From Myxococcus stipitatus (GTDB lineage: Bacteria > Myxococcota > Myxococcia > Myxococcales > Myxococcaceae), in contig NZ_CP147913.1 of assembly GCF_037414475.1 (NCBI RefSeq), positions 1,984,001 through 2,048,000 on the forward strand: a stretch of DNA of 64,000 bases. The letters are read 5' to 3'. The notes beneath the pieces are model-generated. The model searched no databases, had not been told where the DNA came from, and saw only the letters and a program-made list of their open reading frames with translations. Made by a program: the position numbers and the translations under genes. This document shows, in pieces, positions 17,223-27,710 of the stretch. The stretch's first letter is position 1, and each line of letters starts with the position of its first letter.

Positions 17223-18065
17223 CTAAGGCAAGAGCCGCCGGCGGAAGAACGCGAGGACCTCGTCTCTCGCCATCGCGGTGGGCGAGCCCGCCTCGTCGAC
17301 GAGGTGGACGGTCATCACGCTGTGCGGCGTCGGGATGAAGCGGAAGAAGTCATCGGGGCGCGAGGACTTCGGGCCGGCCGCGCTGTCTGGCAGGACTCTT
17401 CCGTGAAACCGCTCCCCGAGGGCCTGCTGATAGGCGGCGAAGCGCTCCGCCTTGCAGAAGGCGTCTCCCTCGAACCGGTAGGCGAGGACGGACAGGTCCT
17501 CCTTCTCCAGGCGCGCTCTCACGGTCGCGAGCTCCTCGGCGGAGATGTTGACCGCTCCCGGCTCATCCAGCGGCAGGGACGGCTGCGACAACACGGGCGC
17601 CAGCACCGACTTCTCCAGCATCATCGACAGCGCGAAGTTGCCGGTGAGGCACATGCCGATGGCCCCCACGCCCGGGCCTCCACATTCCACATGGGCGTGC
17701 GCGGCGAGTGCCCTCAACCACCCGGAAATCGGGCTCGAGGCGTTTCCACCCATCGCCCGGAACTCCTTGCTGATGCAGATCTTCTCGAAGATGGCCTTGC
17801 CTTCCTTCGCGGTGGGCACGGCGCCGTCCTTGCCGAAGAGGCTCGGCATCCAGACGGTGAAGCCCGCCTCCCTCACCCAGCGGGCGAAGCGCGCGACGCG
17901 CGGGCTGATGCCCGGCATCTCCGCCATGACGATGACCGCGGGCCCGCTCCCCGAGACGTAGACCTTGCGCGTCTCCCCCAGCAACGTCACTTCGCGGGGC
18001 TGAAAGTCCTCGAGCGGGTCATCCTGCTCGACATCGCGCTGCATCCGGGTGGCCTGGGTCGTCAT
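17223..18065 (-). CDS. dienelactone hydrolase-family protein
   Basis: The 280-aa alpha/beta hydrolase has the nucleophile elbow GVGAIGMCLTGNFA, with a cysteine nucleophile as in dienelactone hydrolases. The aspartate region is AYRFEGDAFC and the histidine region is FIPTPHSVMTVH. The segment VIVMAEMPGISPRVARFA corresponds to the oxyanion-side strand of the family. It hydrolyses ester or lactone bonds in the cytosol; the true substrate is unknown. It is transcribed divergently from the GlxA-type regulator across 92 bp that contain a palindrome, so the regulator may control it. The start is ATG 18065, with an internal ATG seven codons in as an alternative. Confidence 0.82.
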   Translation of the reverse strand: MTTQATRMQRDVEQDDPLEDFQPREVTLLGETRKVYVSGSGPAVIVMAEMPGISPRVARFARWVREAGFTVWMPSLFGKDGAVPTAKEGKAIFEKICISKEFRAMGGNASSPISGWLRALAAHAHVECGGPGVGAIGMCLTGNFALSMMLEKSVLAPVLSQPSLPLDEPGAVNISAEELATVRARLEKEDLSVLAYRFEGDAFCKAERFAAYQQALGERFHGRVLPDSAAGPKSSRPDDFFRFIPTPHSVMTVHLVDEAGSPTAMARDEVLAFFRRRLLP

Positions 18066-18157
18066 GGGACGGTCTTCCTCCTGGCCCCCAACACACCATC
18101 CACGGCCCCGGAACCGCCAGTGTCCGAAAAGACATCTTTCGGGCAGAATCAGACACC
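18066..18157. promoter_or_regulatory. divergent control region with palindrome
   Basis: Between the hydrolase and GlxA-type regulator starts, CCGAAA (18124-18129) and TTTCGG (18137-18142) form a perfect inverted repeat with a 7-bp spacer. It is nested within outer GTGTC and GACAC half-sites. It ends 15 bp before the regulator ATG, a position suited to autoregulation. Confidence 0.4.
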
Positions 18158-19147
18158 ATGGCCTTCACCATCATCGTCCTGGAGGGTGCCTTCGCGGCGA
18201 GCGTCGCGGCGACGCTCGACATGCTCCGGGCCGCACATGCGCTCGGGGCCCGGTCGCTGAGCTTCCGGGTGTGCTCGGTCCAAGGGGGCTTCGTGCCCCT
18301 CTCCTCGGGCGTGGGAGTCGAGACCTCGCGGCTGCCCGCCCGCTCTCGCGCGGACGAGACGACGTGGGTCATCCCGGGCCTGGGGACGACCCACGCGGCG
18401 GCCGTGCACGAACGGCTCGCGCGGCCGGACGCGTCAGCGCTCTCGAAGCTCATCGCCCGCCACATCTCGAGAGGTGGCCGTGTCGCGGCGGCCTGCACCG
18501 CCGTCTTCCTGTTGCGGCAAGCCGGCGTGCTGCCGCGCCGCCGGGTCACCACCACGTGGTGGCTGGCGGGCCTGCTCTCCGAGATGGAGACGGAGTGCAG
18601 CGTCGACGCGAACGCGATGGTGTGCGCCGACGGCCCCATCATCACCGCCGGAGCGGCCTTCGCGCAGACCGACCTCATGCTGCACCTGCTTCGGGAGCAC
18701 TGCGGCCCTCGCCTCGTCGACGCGCTCGCGAGGACACTGCTGCTCGACGGCCGGCAAGCGCAGGCGAGGTTCATCGCCCCGGAGCTCCTCGCGAACGGAG
18801 ACTCGCTGATCGCGCGCTTCTCCCAGGAGGTGGAGGCACACTTCCCGAACCCGCCCAGCGTCGCCACGCTGGCCTCGCGGTTGGGGATGACGGAGCGGAC
18901 CCTGTCGCGCCACGTGCGGCGCGTGACGGGGCAGAGCCCGCTGGCGCTGGTCCACAGCCTCAAGTCACGGCGCGCCCAGGCGCTGCTCCAATCCACGCAC
19001 CTGAGCGTCGACGACATCGCCGAGGCGGTGGGCTACCAGGACGCGAGCACCCTGCGCCGCCTGCTGAAGAAGATGGGCATCGCGCCGCCCCGTGCGCTGC
19101 GCTCGGCGTCGAGCCCCCCTCAGATTCCGGTGCGGAGGCGCGCATAG
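18158..19147 (+). CDS. GlxA-family (DJ-1/PfpI plus AraC) transcriptional regulator
   Basis: The 329-aa protein has an N-terminal DJ-1/PfpI-like domain (FTIIVLEGAFAASVAATLDM at the start; GGRVAAACTAVFLL with a cysteine in the nucleophile-elbow position). A C-terminal AraC double helix-turn-helix follows, from about residue 230 (VATLASRLGMTERTLSRHVR and DDIAEAVGYQDASTLRRLLK). Members sense small metabolites and activate neighbouring catabolic genes. The divergent dienelactone hydrolase is the natural candidate target. Its 3' end overlaps the convergent acetyltransferase gene by 28 bp. Confidence 0.9.
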   Translation: MAFTIIVLEGAFAASVAATLDMLRAAHALGARSLSFRVCSVQGGFVPLSSGVGVETSRLPARSRADETTWVIPGLGTTHAAAVHERLARPDASALSKLIARHISRGGRVAAACTAVFLLRQAGVLPRRRVTTTWWLAGLLSEMETECSVDANAMVCADGPIITAGAAFAQTDLMLHLLREHCGPRLVDALARTLLLDGRQAQARFIAPELLANGDSLIARFSQEVEAHFPNPPSVATLASRLGMTERTLSRHVRRVTGQSPLALVHSLKSRRAQALLQSTHLSVDDIAEAVGYQDASTLRRLLKKMGIAPPRALRSASSPPQIPVRRRA

Positions 19148-19653
19148 AGCGCCTGGTCATGCACGACGCCGTCCTTCACGGCGCCGCGCCGAATCAGCCC
19201 CTCGCGCTGGAAGCCCGCCTTCTCCAGCACGCGGCAGGACGCGACGTTGTCCGCGAAGGGCACCGCGAACAGGCGCAGGTAGTCGTAGCGCTCGAAGGCC
19301 CAGTGACAGAAGCCCTTGAGCGCCGAGGCAGCGAGGCCCCGGCCCCACAGGGACTGCCCCAGCCAGTAGCCCACCTCCGCCGAGCGGCGCTCGATGTCCG
19401 TGCCTGGAATCAGCCCGATGGAGCCAACGGCCTCGCCCTCCACCTCGATGGCGAGGTTCGTGGGCGGCTCCTCTCCTCCCGCGTGGGAGACCCACCAGGC
19501 CGCGTCCTCGGGCGTATAGGGGTGGGGAAACCGGTCGCGGAGGTTGAGCCAGACGGCGCGGTCATTCGCATGCCGGACCAGCGATGCCTCGTCCCCCTTC
19601 CGCCAGGGGCGCAGGACACACGGACCACAATCGATTCGAAGGGGCGAACTCAT
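19120..19653 (-). CDS. GNAT N-acetyltransferase (RimJ/RimL type)
   Basis: The 177-aa protein starts with the typical LRPWRKGDEASL segment (family form LRPxxxxD). It has the acetyl-CoA-binding region VGYWLGQSLWGRGLAASALK and the C-terminal NVASCRVLEKAGFQREG, all standard for the RimJ/RimL-like GNAT group. Targets include protein N-termini and small amines; the acceptor here is unknown. The ATG at 19653 is used, with another at 19662. Longer upstream frame lies inside the neighbouring SDR gene and is not part of it. The 3' end overlaps the convergent regulator gene by 28 bp, and the SDR gene lies 23 bp upstream on the same strand. Confidence 0.88.
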   Translation of the reverse strand: MSSPLRIDCGPCVLRPWRKGDEASLVRHANDRAVWLNLRDRFPHPYTPEDAAWWVSHAGGEEPPTNLAIEVEGEAVGSIGLIPGTDIERRSAEVGYWLGQSLWGRGLAASALKGFCHWAFERYDYLRLFAVPFADNVASCRVLEKAGFQREGLIRRGAVKDGVVHDQALYARLRTGI

Positions 19654-19676
19654 CCGCCCCATCTTCCCACGACGCG

Positions 19677-20450
19677 CTACTTCGTGGTGTAGCCCCCGTT
19701 GACCAGGATGGTCTGTCCCGTCATCCACCACCCCTCCGAGACGAGGAACCGGATGAAGGGGACGATGTCCGCGATGTCCGTGAGGCCCGTCTTGGTGAAC
19801 TTGGAGAGGGCCGCCGCCGTCTTGTGGTAGGCGACCGCGTCCGCGCCCTCCGCCGGATAGAAGAACGGCGTGTCCATGGGCCCCGGGCCAATGGCCGTCA
19901 CGGAGATGCCCCGCTCGCCGAACTCCTTGGAGGCCGCGCGGGTGAAGTGCTCCACCGGCGCCTTCATGCCCGCATACGAAGCATAGAAGGGCGTGAAGGC
20001 CCCCAGCAGCGACGTCACCAGGGTACAAATCTTCCCGTGGTCATTGACGTGCCGCCCCGCCTCCTTGAGGAAGAAGAAGGCGGCCTTGGAGTTCACCGCG
20101 CTCATCTCGTCGAACTCGGCCTCCGTCGTCTCCGCCAGCGGCTTCTTCAGCACCTTGCCCACGGTGTTGATGGCGATGTCGGGCCTGCCCACGGCGGCGA
20201 CCGCGTCCTTGAACAACTTCTCCACCGCCCCCGCGGTCCTCAGGTCCGCCTGGAGCGCGATGGCCTTGGCTCCCGCGGCGGACACCGCGGCGACCGTCTC
20301 ATCCGCGTCCTTCTTCGTCTTGGCGCTGTTGTAGTGAATCACCACCGCCTTCGCGCCCTGTGCCGCGAGGTCGCGAGCCAGCAAGCCCCCCAGATTCTTC
20401 GCGCCTCCCGCGATGAGGACGGTCTTGCCCCGGATGCCGTGGTCAGCCAT
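19677..20450 (-). CDS. short-chain dehydrogenase/reductase
   Basis: The 257-aa protein has the SDR Rossmann start GKTVLIAGGAKNLGG (the usual TGxxxGIG replaced by AGGAKNLG), the NTVG strand, the catalytic serine in TLVTSLLGAF, and YxxxK as YAGMK. The C-terminus INGG-like ILVNGGYTTK is usual. It reduces or oxidises a carbonyl/alcohol with NAD(P)(H). The HYNS segment at the end of beta-2 suggests NADPH-type binding, but this is weak. The ATG at 20450 is chosen; upstream codons lack similarity. The substrate is unknown. Confidence 0.85.
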   Translation of the reverse strand: MADHGIRGKTVLIAGGAKNLGGLLARDLAAQGAKAVVIHYNSAKTKKDADETVAAVSAAGAKAIALQADLRTAGAVEKLFKDAVAAVGRPDIAINTVGKVLKKPLAETTEAEFDEMSAVNSKAAFFFLKEAGRHVNDHGKICTLVTSLLGAFTPFYASYAGMKAPVEHFTRAASKEFGERGISVTAIGPGPMDTPFFYPAEGADAVAYHKTAAALSKFTKTGLTDIADIVPFIRFLVSEGWWMTGQTILVNGGYTTK

Positions 20451-20671
20451 GGCCCTGTCCTTTCCGTGATGTCTCAACGAGCTCTAGAGAGCCCTGCCTT
20501 GAATTGAAAGCAGGGCTCCCCGCATCTGTTGGAGGGCACGTGTTGACGCGGTCACTCCGTCCGCCAGCCAACGCGCCTCGTACCGGACTTTCGACACCTC
20601 CGCGCACCGGGCCCACGCAGGGCCCCGAGCAATGTCATCCTGCGCGATGCCTCCGCACCCAAGGAGCCTCC

Positions 20672-21229
20672 GTGGAGAATCTCGACCCTCTGCGCCACCG
20701 GCTGGGAGCCTCTCGCGCCGACGTCGCTGAATGGAGCCTTCCTCGCGACGTCCTCCTCCCCGGCGCCGTCACGGGCACGTTCGGAGCCCTGCTCATGCTG
20801 GCCGTGGCGCTCCCCCTGGGCGCGCTCACCTCCGGCGATGCCTGGTACGCGGCGCGGCTGGCCGGAGGCGTCTTCTTCCGCGAGGAGCCCGTGGGACCGT
20901 GGGCGGTGGTGCTCGGCTTGCTGGTCCACCTGACGACCGCGAGCGGAGTGGCCACGCTCTTCGCCCTGCTCCTGCCACGCGGTGGCACCGCGACCGCGGC
21001 GCTCATGTTGGGCCTCTTGATGGGCCTGATGCTCCAGGCCGTCATGCCGCCCCTCATCGTCCCCTTCGCGTCCCCGCCCCTCGCTCGCGAGGCTCCCGAC
21101 TCAGCGCTCTTCCTGCTGCACCTCGTGTTCGGCGCCTCGCTCGCCATCATCGTCCCGCTGCGGCGGCTGCTCGGCTCGGCGGACCTGGTGCGCCGCTCGG
21201 TCCATCCCCTGCGCGAACCCCACGCGTGA
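20672..21229 (+). CDS. hypothetical integral membrane protein
   Basis: The 185-aa protein starts at GTG 20672, supported by AAGGAG at 20661-20666 five bases upstream. After a short charged N-terminus there are four hydrophobic segments (VLLPGAVTGTFGALLMLAVA; VVLGLLVHLTTASGVATLFA; TAALMLGLLMGLMLQAV; LFLLHLVFGASLAIIVPL), so it is an inner-membrane protein. I do not recognise the family. It is convergent with the oxidase operon, whose last gene ends 10 bp away. Confidence 0.6.
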   Translation: MENLDPLRHRLGASRADVAEWSLPRDVLLPGAVTGTFGALLMLAVALPLGALTSGDAWYAARLAGGVFFREEPVGPWAVVLGLLVHLTTASGVATLFALLLPRGGTATAALMLGLLMGLMLQAVMPPLIVPFASPPLAREAPDSALFLLHLVFGASLAIIVPLRRLLGSADLVRRSVHPLREPHA

Positions 21230-21238
21230 CGCTGGACC

Positions 21239-21634
21239 TCAGGGCAGCCGCTCGCGGGGTGGCGCCGCCCGGGGTTCACCGGTGTCCTGTCCCGGCAACA
21301 CGAGCGGACGGAAGGGCCCTGGCGGCAGCGAGGGCTTCGCGCGCGCCCTCGCCTCCAGCAACACCATCCCCACGAGGATGACGACGAAGACAAACGCCGT
21401 GGCGAACACCAGCCGGGGCCCGCCCTGCCGCTCCGACAGGTGCATGAAGAAGAAGGCGATGAGCCCCACCTTGACCGAGGCGATGGCCAACGCCACCACC
21501 ATCCCCCAGGCCGTCTGATGCAGGCTCGTGAAGGACAACCCCCACGTCAACGTGGTGAAGAACCACAGCGCCACGCCCACGACCAGCACGTGCCCGATGC
21601 CGTGCTGATGGCTTCCGCCTCGCGTCCCAGCCAT
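21239..21634 (-). CDS. ctaF: cytochrome c oxidase subunit IV
   Basis: The 131-aa protein has three membrane helices. The first follows GIGHVLVVGVALWFFTTLTW, the second AWGMVVALAIASVKVGLIAFFFMHL, the third LVFATAFVFVVILVGMVLLE. The VKVGLIAFFFMHL segment is typical of bacterial small subunit IV (COX4/CtaF type). It stabilises the caa3 oxidase. It is the last gene of the long respiratory operon, 7 bp after subunit III. Its Pro-rich C-terminal tail is unusual but plausible. Confidence 0.88.
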   Translation of the reverse strand: MAGTRGGSHQHGIGHVLVVGVALWFFTTLTWGLSFTSLHQTAWGMVVALAIASVKVGLIAFFFMHLSERQGGPRLVFATAFVFVVILVGMVLLEARARAKPSLPPGPFRPLVLPGQDTGEPRAAPPRERLP

Positions 21635-21641
21635 TCGCGCC

Positions 21642-22281
21642 TCACACCAGGTACAGCAGGGGCCACAGGAACAACCAGATGAGGTCCACCAGGTGCCAGT
21701 ACATCCCGCCCAGCTCCAAGGGTGTGTGGTACGCGACTCCGAAGGCGCCCCCGAACGTCCGGAAGACCAGCACCGACAGCACGCTCACGCCCACCGCCAC
21801 GTGCACCGCGTGGACCCCCGTCATCACCCAGTAGAGGGTGAAGTACAGGTTGGCGCCGGGGACGGCGAACCCGTCGAAGTCGTAGTGCGCGCCAGGCAGG
21901 GCACCATCCCGGATGTGGTGGGCGTACTCCACGCCCTTGATGGTGAGGAACGTCAGGCCCAGCAGCACCGCGCCCGCGAACCACATCCCCGCGCCCCACT
22001 CCCTGCCGCGCCGGATGAAGGCGATTCCCAGCGCGACGAAGACGCTGCTGGTGATGAGGACGTAGGTGTTCACCGTCCCCAGCGTCACCTCCATGTGCTC
22101 GCGTCCGTGGAGGAAGACCTCCGGATACGCCAGCCGGTAGAGCGCATACGCGGTGAAGAGCCCGGTGAAGAGCATCACCTCCGACGCGAGGAAGACCCAC
22201 ATCCCCATGTGCGCCGCGTCCTGGCGCGCGGCCTCCGCGCCGAAGTGCAGCGCCTGGGTCACCACGGGCCTCTGGGTGGAA

Positions 22282-22292
<11 letters not shown>
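21642..22292 (-). CDS. ctaE: cytochrome c oxidase subunit III
   Basis: The 216-aa protein is a five-helix form of subunit III. Signatures include MGMWVFLASEVMLFTGLFTAY in the first helix and the C-terminal WHLVDLIWLFLWPLLYL. YWVMTGVHAVHVAVG is the usual haem-copper subunit III histidine-rich helix. The start at ATG 22292 is fixed by GGAGGTG five bases upstream and overlaps the end of subunit I by 11 bp. It supports the assembly and stability of the oxidase. Confidence 0.93.
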
Positions 22293-23899
<1,607 letters not shown>

Positions 23900-23922
<23 letters not shown>

Positions 23923-24952
23923 AGAGAGGCTCCTTCGCGGCGGGAGGCACCGGGCGCTCCGGCCTCAATGACTGGATGAACTCGACGAGCGACGCCACCT
24001 CCGCCGCGTTCAGCCGCCCCTGGAACGAGGGCATCACCGGTTGGAAGCCGGCCACCACCTTCGCCTCCGGGTCCATCATCGACTCGGTGAGGTAGGCGAC
24101 GTCCGCGCGGATGTGTCCTCCGCCCGTGAGGGGCTCCTCGCGCAGGTACAGCCCCCGCCACGTGGGGCCGATGTGCGGTGTGCCATCCACGGTGTGGCAT
24201 TTGAAGCAGCCCTCGCGGACGGCCACCGCGCGGCCCTGCTCGACCAGCGGTGTCGCGAGGTCCTCTCGGAGCAAGACCTCCGACGACTCGCCGGCCGCCA
24301 CGGGTGGCAGGGCCTGCTGCCGGGCTCGCCACTCCTCGAACTCGCCCGGGGCCAGCACGACGACTTCGGCGCGCATCAACGAGTGGTCCAGCCCACAGAG
24401 CTCCGCGCACAGCACCTGGTAGCGCCCGGGGCGCACGGCCTCGAACCACGCCTCGGTGTAGCGTCCGGGCAGCGCGTCCATCTTCAGCCGGAACGCGGGC
24501 ACGAAGAAGGAGTGGATGACATCGCGCGAGGTGATGAGCAGGCGCACCGGGCGGCCCGCGGGCACGTAGAGGACGCCCACGCCACCGATGCCTTCGGGAT
24601 AGGAGAACTTCCACATCCACTGCTTGGCGGAGACGTAGACATCCAGCGCCCCCTCCGGCGGCGTGCGCGCCCACACATAGTCCCGGTACCCCAGCGCTCC
24701 CCACAAGAGGAACAGGGACAAGGGGATGCTGATGTAGAGGGCCTCCAGCCAGTTGGGGGCCTCGATTCGGGGCGTCACGGTGTGGTCTCCCCGGCGGCGG
24801 TAGCGCACCAGGAAGACGAGCCCCGTGAGGCCGATTCCCGTCCCCACCAACAACGTGGTGAGGACGATGAAGTAGTGCATGTGGTCCACGCGCGAGGCGA
24901 GCGTGGAGCCCTGCTCCGGGAGGAAGAGCATGCGCCGCAGCAGCTCATTCAT
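23900..24952 (-). CDS. ctaC: cytochrome c oxidase subunit II with fused cytochrome c domain
   Basis: The 350-aa protein has two membrane helices (about residues 26-50 and 70-88), a cupredoxin domain with CuA ligands (H147, C182 and C186 in CAELCGLDH, H190, M193), and a C-terminal cytochrome c domain with CFKCH at residues 249-253 and a later methionine-containing SMMDPEAKVV segment. This is the caa3 form, which accepts electrons directly through its own haem c. The ATG at 24952 is preferred over GTG 24958 because GGAGG spacing fits better. It overlaps the upstream small gene by 8 bp. Confidence 0.93.
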
Positions 24953-25304
24953 GACCACCCTCCTCCGCCAGCACCTGCTCCCGCGCCCGCTCCACCGGGA
25001 CGTGGATGAGGCCCGCGTCCCGGTCCACCCAGCCGTAGGACTCCAGCCGCTTGCGCTGCGAAGCCCTCAGGCGTCGCGCGTCGTCCGTCAACGCGAAGGG
25101 CCGCTGGTCGATGTTCGCCTGCTCGGGGCGCCCCATCACGGGCGAGGCCGGAGCCTGGGGCGCGGGGCGTGTACGGCGCTCCCACCAGCCGGTGCCGCCC
25201 AGCGCGGCGGCCATGAGCAACAACCAGCCCAGCGTCACCAGCGCGATGCGCCGGCTGGGGAGCTGGCCGCGGTCCGGCGGCGGGGGTGTGAACCCGGCGC
25301 TCAT
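24945..25304 (-). CDS. small single-TM protein of the ACIII-oxidase operon
   Basis: The 119-aa protein has a Pro-rich N-terminus, one membrane helix (IALVTLGWLLLMAAALGGTG) and a C-terminal segment LESYGWVDRDAGLIHVPVER. Small proteins with this YGWVD...IPV-like ending commonly sit between ACIII and oxidase genes, or next to them, in other bacteria. They may help assembly; no function is proven. Its ATG overlaps the stop of actF by 4 bp, and its end overlaps ctaC by 8 bp, so it is clearly part of the operon. Confidence 0.72.
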   Translation of the reverse strand: MSAGFTPPPPDRGQLPSRRIALVTLGWLLLMAAALGGTGWWERRTRPAPQAPASPVMGRPEQANIDQRPFALTDDARRLRASQRKRLESYGWVDRDAGLIHVPVERAREQVLAEEGGHE

Positions 25305-26506
25305 GACTTGGGGACCCGGAGGGAATGAAGGAGGAACGGGTCTCTCACCGGCACCAGGTAGCCGCCCCGCGCCAACGCCAGACACGCCGCCACGGTGAGC
25401 CCACCCACGCCCAGCCACGCGCTGAGACAGGTCCAGTGGAACGAGGCGCGCCCGGGATGCAGCGCGGGCACCACCAACCAGTACAGGTCCACCGCGCGCA
25501 TGAGGAGCAGCCCCACGGCCACGCCCGAGAGCAGGCGCGGGCTCTGCTTGATGCGCCGGGACAGCAAGAGGAAGAAGGGCACCACGAAGTGCCCCACCGT
25601 GAGCAGCACCGCCACCGGGAGCCAGCCACCATCGAGCCGAGCCCGGTACCACGTCACCTCTTCGGGCAACGAGGCGACCCAGATGAGCATGAACTGCGAG
25701 TAGCCGCAGTAGGCCCAAAGGCAGACGAAGGCCAGCAGCAGCGTGCCCAGCCGCAGGAAGTGAGGAGCGCCCATGAGCGCGCCAAACTCACCGGCCCCGC
25801 GCGCGCCAGAGGCCAGCACCGCCACCATGGACAGCGCCGCCACCACCGCTCCACATGCGACGTAGAGCGCATAGACGGTGGACTGCCACAGCGGCTCCAT
25901 GGACATGAGCCAGTCCAGGCTGGCGAAGGAGAGACAGAGCACCACCCCGGGCAAGGCGCCCGCGGACAGCCGCCGCTGCCAGGCGGTGAACCTCACGCCC
26001 CGCTCGCTGATGCCGGGTTCGGCGTCCTGGCGGACGGACCAGCGATAGAGCAGTCCTCCCACCGCGCCCCAGACGGCGAAGTAGAACACCGCCCGCAAGA
26101 GGAAGAACGGCACGTTGAGGTAGGGGCGCTTGTGCTCCAGCAGCTGGCGCGCATGCGAGCCCAGTTCGCCGCTCACATCGACCCAGGGGAACAGCAGGGG
26201 CATCGACAGCGCCACGGGGAGGAAGAGCACCGCGAACAGCGGGCAACAGGCGGCCATGACCTCCAAGGGCCTGCGCAGCACCGTGGGCCAGCGCGCACGC
26301 GACGCATGGAACGCGGAGAGGATGAGCAACGCGCCCAGGCACAACGACAGCCAGTAGGCGAAGGCGAACAAGTAGCCGTGTGCGGCCTCGCGAGGAGCGG
26401 CAATCGCGCCGCCCCCGGTGAGGGCCAACGCGATGGCGCCCAACCCGAACGCGCCCCACATCTCACGCCGGCCCCCGTCGTAGCGAGTGAGCGCGTCCAC
26501 CCTCAT
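25301..26506 (-). CDS. actF: alternative complex III subunit ActF
   Basis: The 401-aa polytopic protein has about ten membrane helices. Signatures include AYWLSLCLGALLILSAFHAS, LEHKRPYLNVPFFLLRAVFY, FASLDWLMSMEPLWQSTVYA, and the C-terminal FMLIWVASLPEEVTWY, all characteristic of the ActF subunit, a shortened relative of NrfD-like ActC. It contributes to the quinol-oxidising membrane part of ACIII. ATG 26506 overlaps the actE stop by 4 bp, which fixes the start; longer upstream frames are artefacts. Confidence 0.92.
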   Translation of the reverse strand: MRVDALTRYDGGRREMWGAFGLGAIALALTGGGAIAAPREAAHGYLFAFAYWLSLCLGALLILSAFHASRARWPTVLRRPLEVMAACCPLFAVLFLPVALSMPLLFPWVDVSGELGSHARQLLEHKRPYLNVPFFLLRAVFYFAVWGAVGGLLYRWSVRQDAEPGISERGVRFTAWQRRLSAGALPGVVLCLSFASLDWLMSMEPLWQSTVYALYVACGAVVAALSMVAVLASGARGAGEFGALMGAPHFLRLGTLLLAFVCLWAYCGYSQFMLIWVASLPEEVTWYRARLDGGWLPVAVLLTVGHFVVPFFLLLSRRIKQSPRLLSGVAVGLLLMRAVDLYWLVVPALHPGRASFHWTCLSAWLGVGGLTVAACLALARGGYLVPVRDPFLLHSLRVPKS

Positions 26507-27186
26507 GGCGCCCCTCCCTGCCCGGTGGCCTGACGCAGCGCCGCTTGCACCTCGTCCGGCGCGGCCGACAACGGAGCCTGCTGGCTGTAGGCCAGGACTC
26601 GCAGCCACGCCACCACGGCCCAGGCATCCTCGGGCGGCAGCGCGTCCGCATACGACGGCATCAACCCGTACCCGTGCGTGATGACGTCGAAATAGAAGCC
26701 CGGTGGATGCGGCAACACCTCCCACCCCGTGGAGCCGGGCCGCCCTCCCATCCCCCCATCCACCTCCAAGGCGTTGCGCGGCGGAGTGTGGGCGTGCAGC
26801 GGCCCGTACAGCGCGGGCGGAGGACGCAGCCGCATGTTCCTCGCGACGCGGCTCTGGCCATCCCCCAGCAGGCCATGACAGGGCGAGCACCACGTCTCGA
26901 AGTGGCCCCGCCCCTGGTCGACCAGCCCTCGGCTCATGCGCAACGGGAAGTGCTCCGGCGCGCTCAAGCCCCCATCCGGAAACCGCGAGGGAATCAGGCT
27001 CGCCCGCCGGCGATGCCACTCCTGCGACAACGCCCCCGGCACCGCTGGCCGCATGGCGCGCTCGTCCGCGAAGTCCGGGTCCACCCCATAAGCCATGTCA
27101 CGCGCCTGGACCTCCATGGGCTCCCGGTCCACACACGCCGCCATGAGCGGCGCGACCAGGAGCCCCCTCAGCTCGCGCGCCCTCAT
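26503..27186 (-). CDS. actE: alternative complex III mono-haem cytochrome c subunit ActE
   Basis: The 227-aa lipoprotein has the lipobox LMAAC near residue 18 and one covalent haem site, CSPCH, in the segment FETWCSPCHGLLGDG. An axial methionine candidate lies in HGYGLMPSYADALPPEDAW. Family features include the AYGVDPDF-like and SRFPDGG segments. It receives electrons from the quinol-oxidising core and passes them towards the oxidase. A GGAGGAGG ribosome site precedes ATG 27186, and both ends overlap their neighbours by 4 bp. Confidence 0.93.
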   Translation of the reverse strand: MRARELRGLLVAPLMAACVDREPMEVQARDMAYGVDPDFADERAMRPAVPGALSQEWHRRRASLIPSRFPDGGLSAPEHFPLRMSRGLVDQGRGHFETWCSPCHGLLGDGQSRVARNMRLRPPPALYGPLHAHTPPRNALEVDGGMGGRPGSTGWEVLPHPPGFYFDVITHGYGLMPSYADALPPEDAWAVVAWLRVLAYSQQAPLSAAPDEVQAALRQATGQGGAP

Positions 27187-27710
27187 GTCCCCTCCTCCAC
27201 GCGCGACACGTGCTCGGCCCCCAGCTCGTGAAGCACCTCGCGCGCCTCGGCCTCCCTCGCGTCGTCCTCCACCACCACGGCCACCCAGAAGCCATCCACG
27301 CTGGCGCTTCGAAAGGCCTCCACCCCCAGGAACGGATGCGTCACCCGGGGCAATCCGCACGCAACCAGCACGCCCAGGAAGAGGGCCCCCGCCGCGGCCA
27401 GCACGGCCGACTCGAAGGCGATGGGGATGAACACGGGTCCGCTGTGAAACGGCCTCCCGCCCACGTCGAGGGGCCAGTCCACCGCCTGGGTGAACCACTG
27501 CACCAGATACGCCCCCGCCGCGCCGCCCACTCCCGTCACCAACGCCAGCAAGGGCAGCCGCGATGCCGGCAACTCCAGCACCTCGTCCACCTCCTCCACC
27601 GGAATGGGCGTCAGCGCGTCCATCCGCGTGAAGCCCCGAGCCCGAAGCCCACGCGCCGCGTGCAGCATGCGCTCCGGGCCGCGGAACTCTCCCAGCAGCC
27701 AGCGCGTCAC
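27183..27710 (-). CDS. actD: alternative complex III subunit ActD
   Basis: The 175-aa protein has two membrane helices ([21 protein letters not shown] and [15 protein letters not shown]) joined by a loop with the family segment [19 protein letters not shown]. The GTG at 27710 overlaps the actC stop in a GTGA, matching the 4-bp overlaps elsewhere in the operon and setting the start. ActD is a structural membrane subunit of ACIII with an outer domain ending in a Glu-rich helix. Confidence 0.92.
   Translation of the reverse strand: MTRWLLGEFRGPERMLHAARGLRARGFTRMDALTPIPVEEVDEVLELPASRLPLLALVTGVGGAAGAYLVQWFTQAVDWPLDVGGRPFHSGPVFIPIAFESAVLAAAGALFLGVLVACGLPRVTHPFLGVEAFRSASVDGFWVAVVVEDDAREAEAREVLHELGAEHVSRVEEGT

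Noticed and set aside
19654..20028. N-terminal extension of the GNAT protein
   Set aside because: The sequence lies inside the SDR gene in a different frame and lacks GNAT similarity.
26507..27019. N-terminal extension of ActF
   Set aside because: It runs through actE in another frame; the 4-bp overlap start at 26506 fits the operon pattern.
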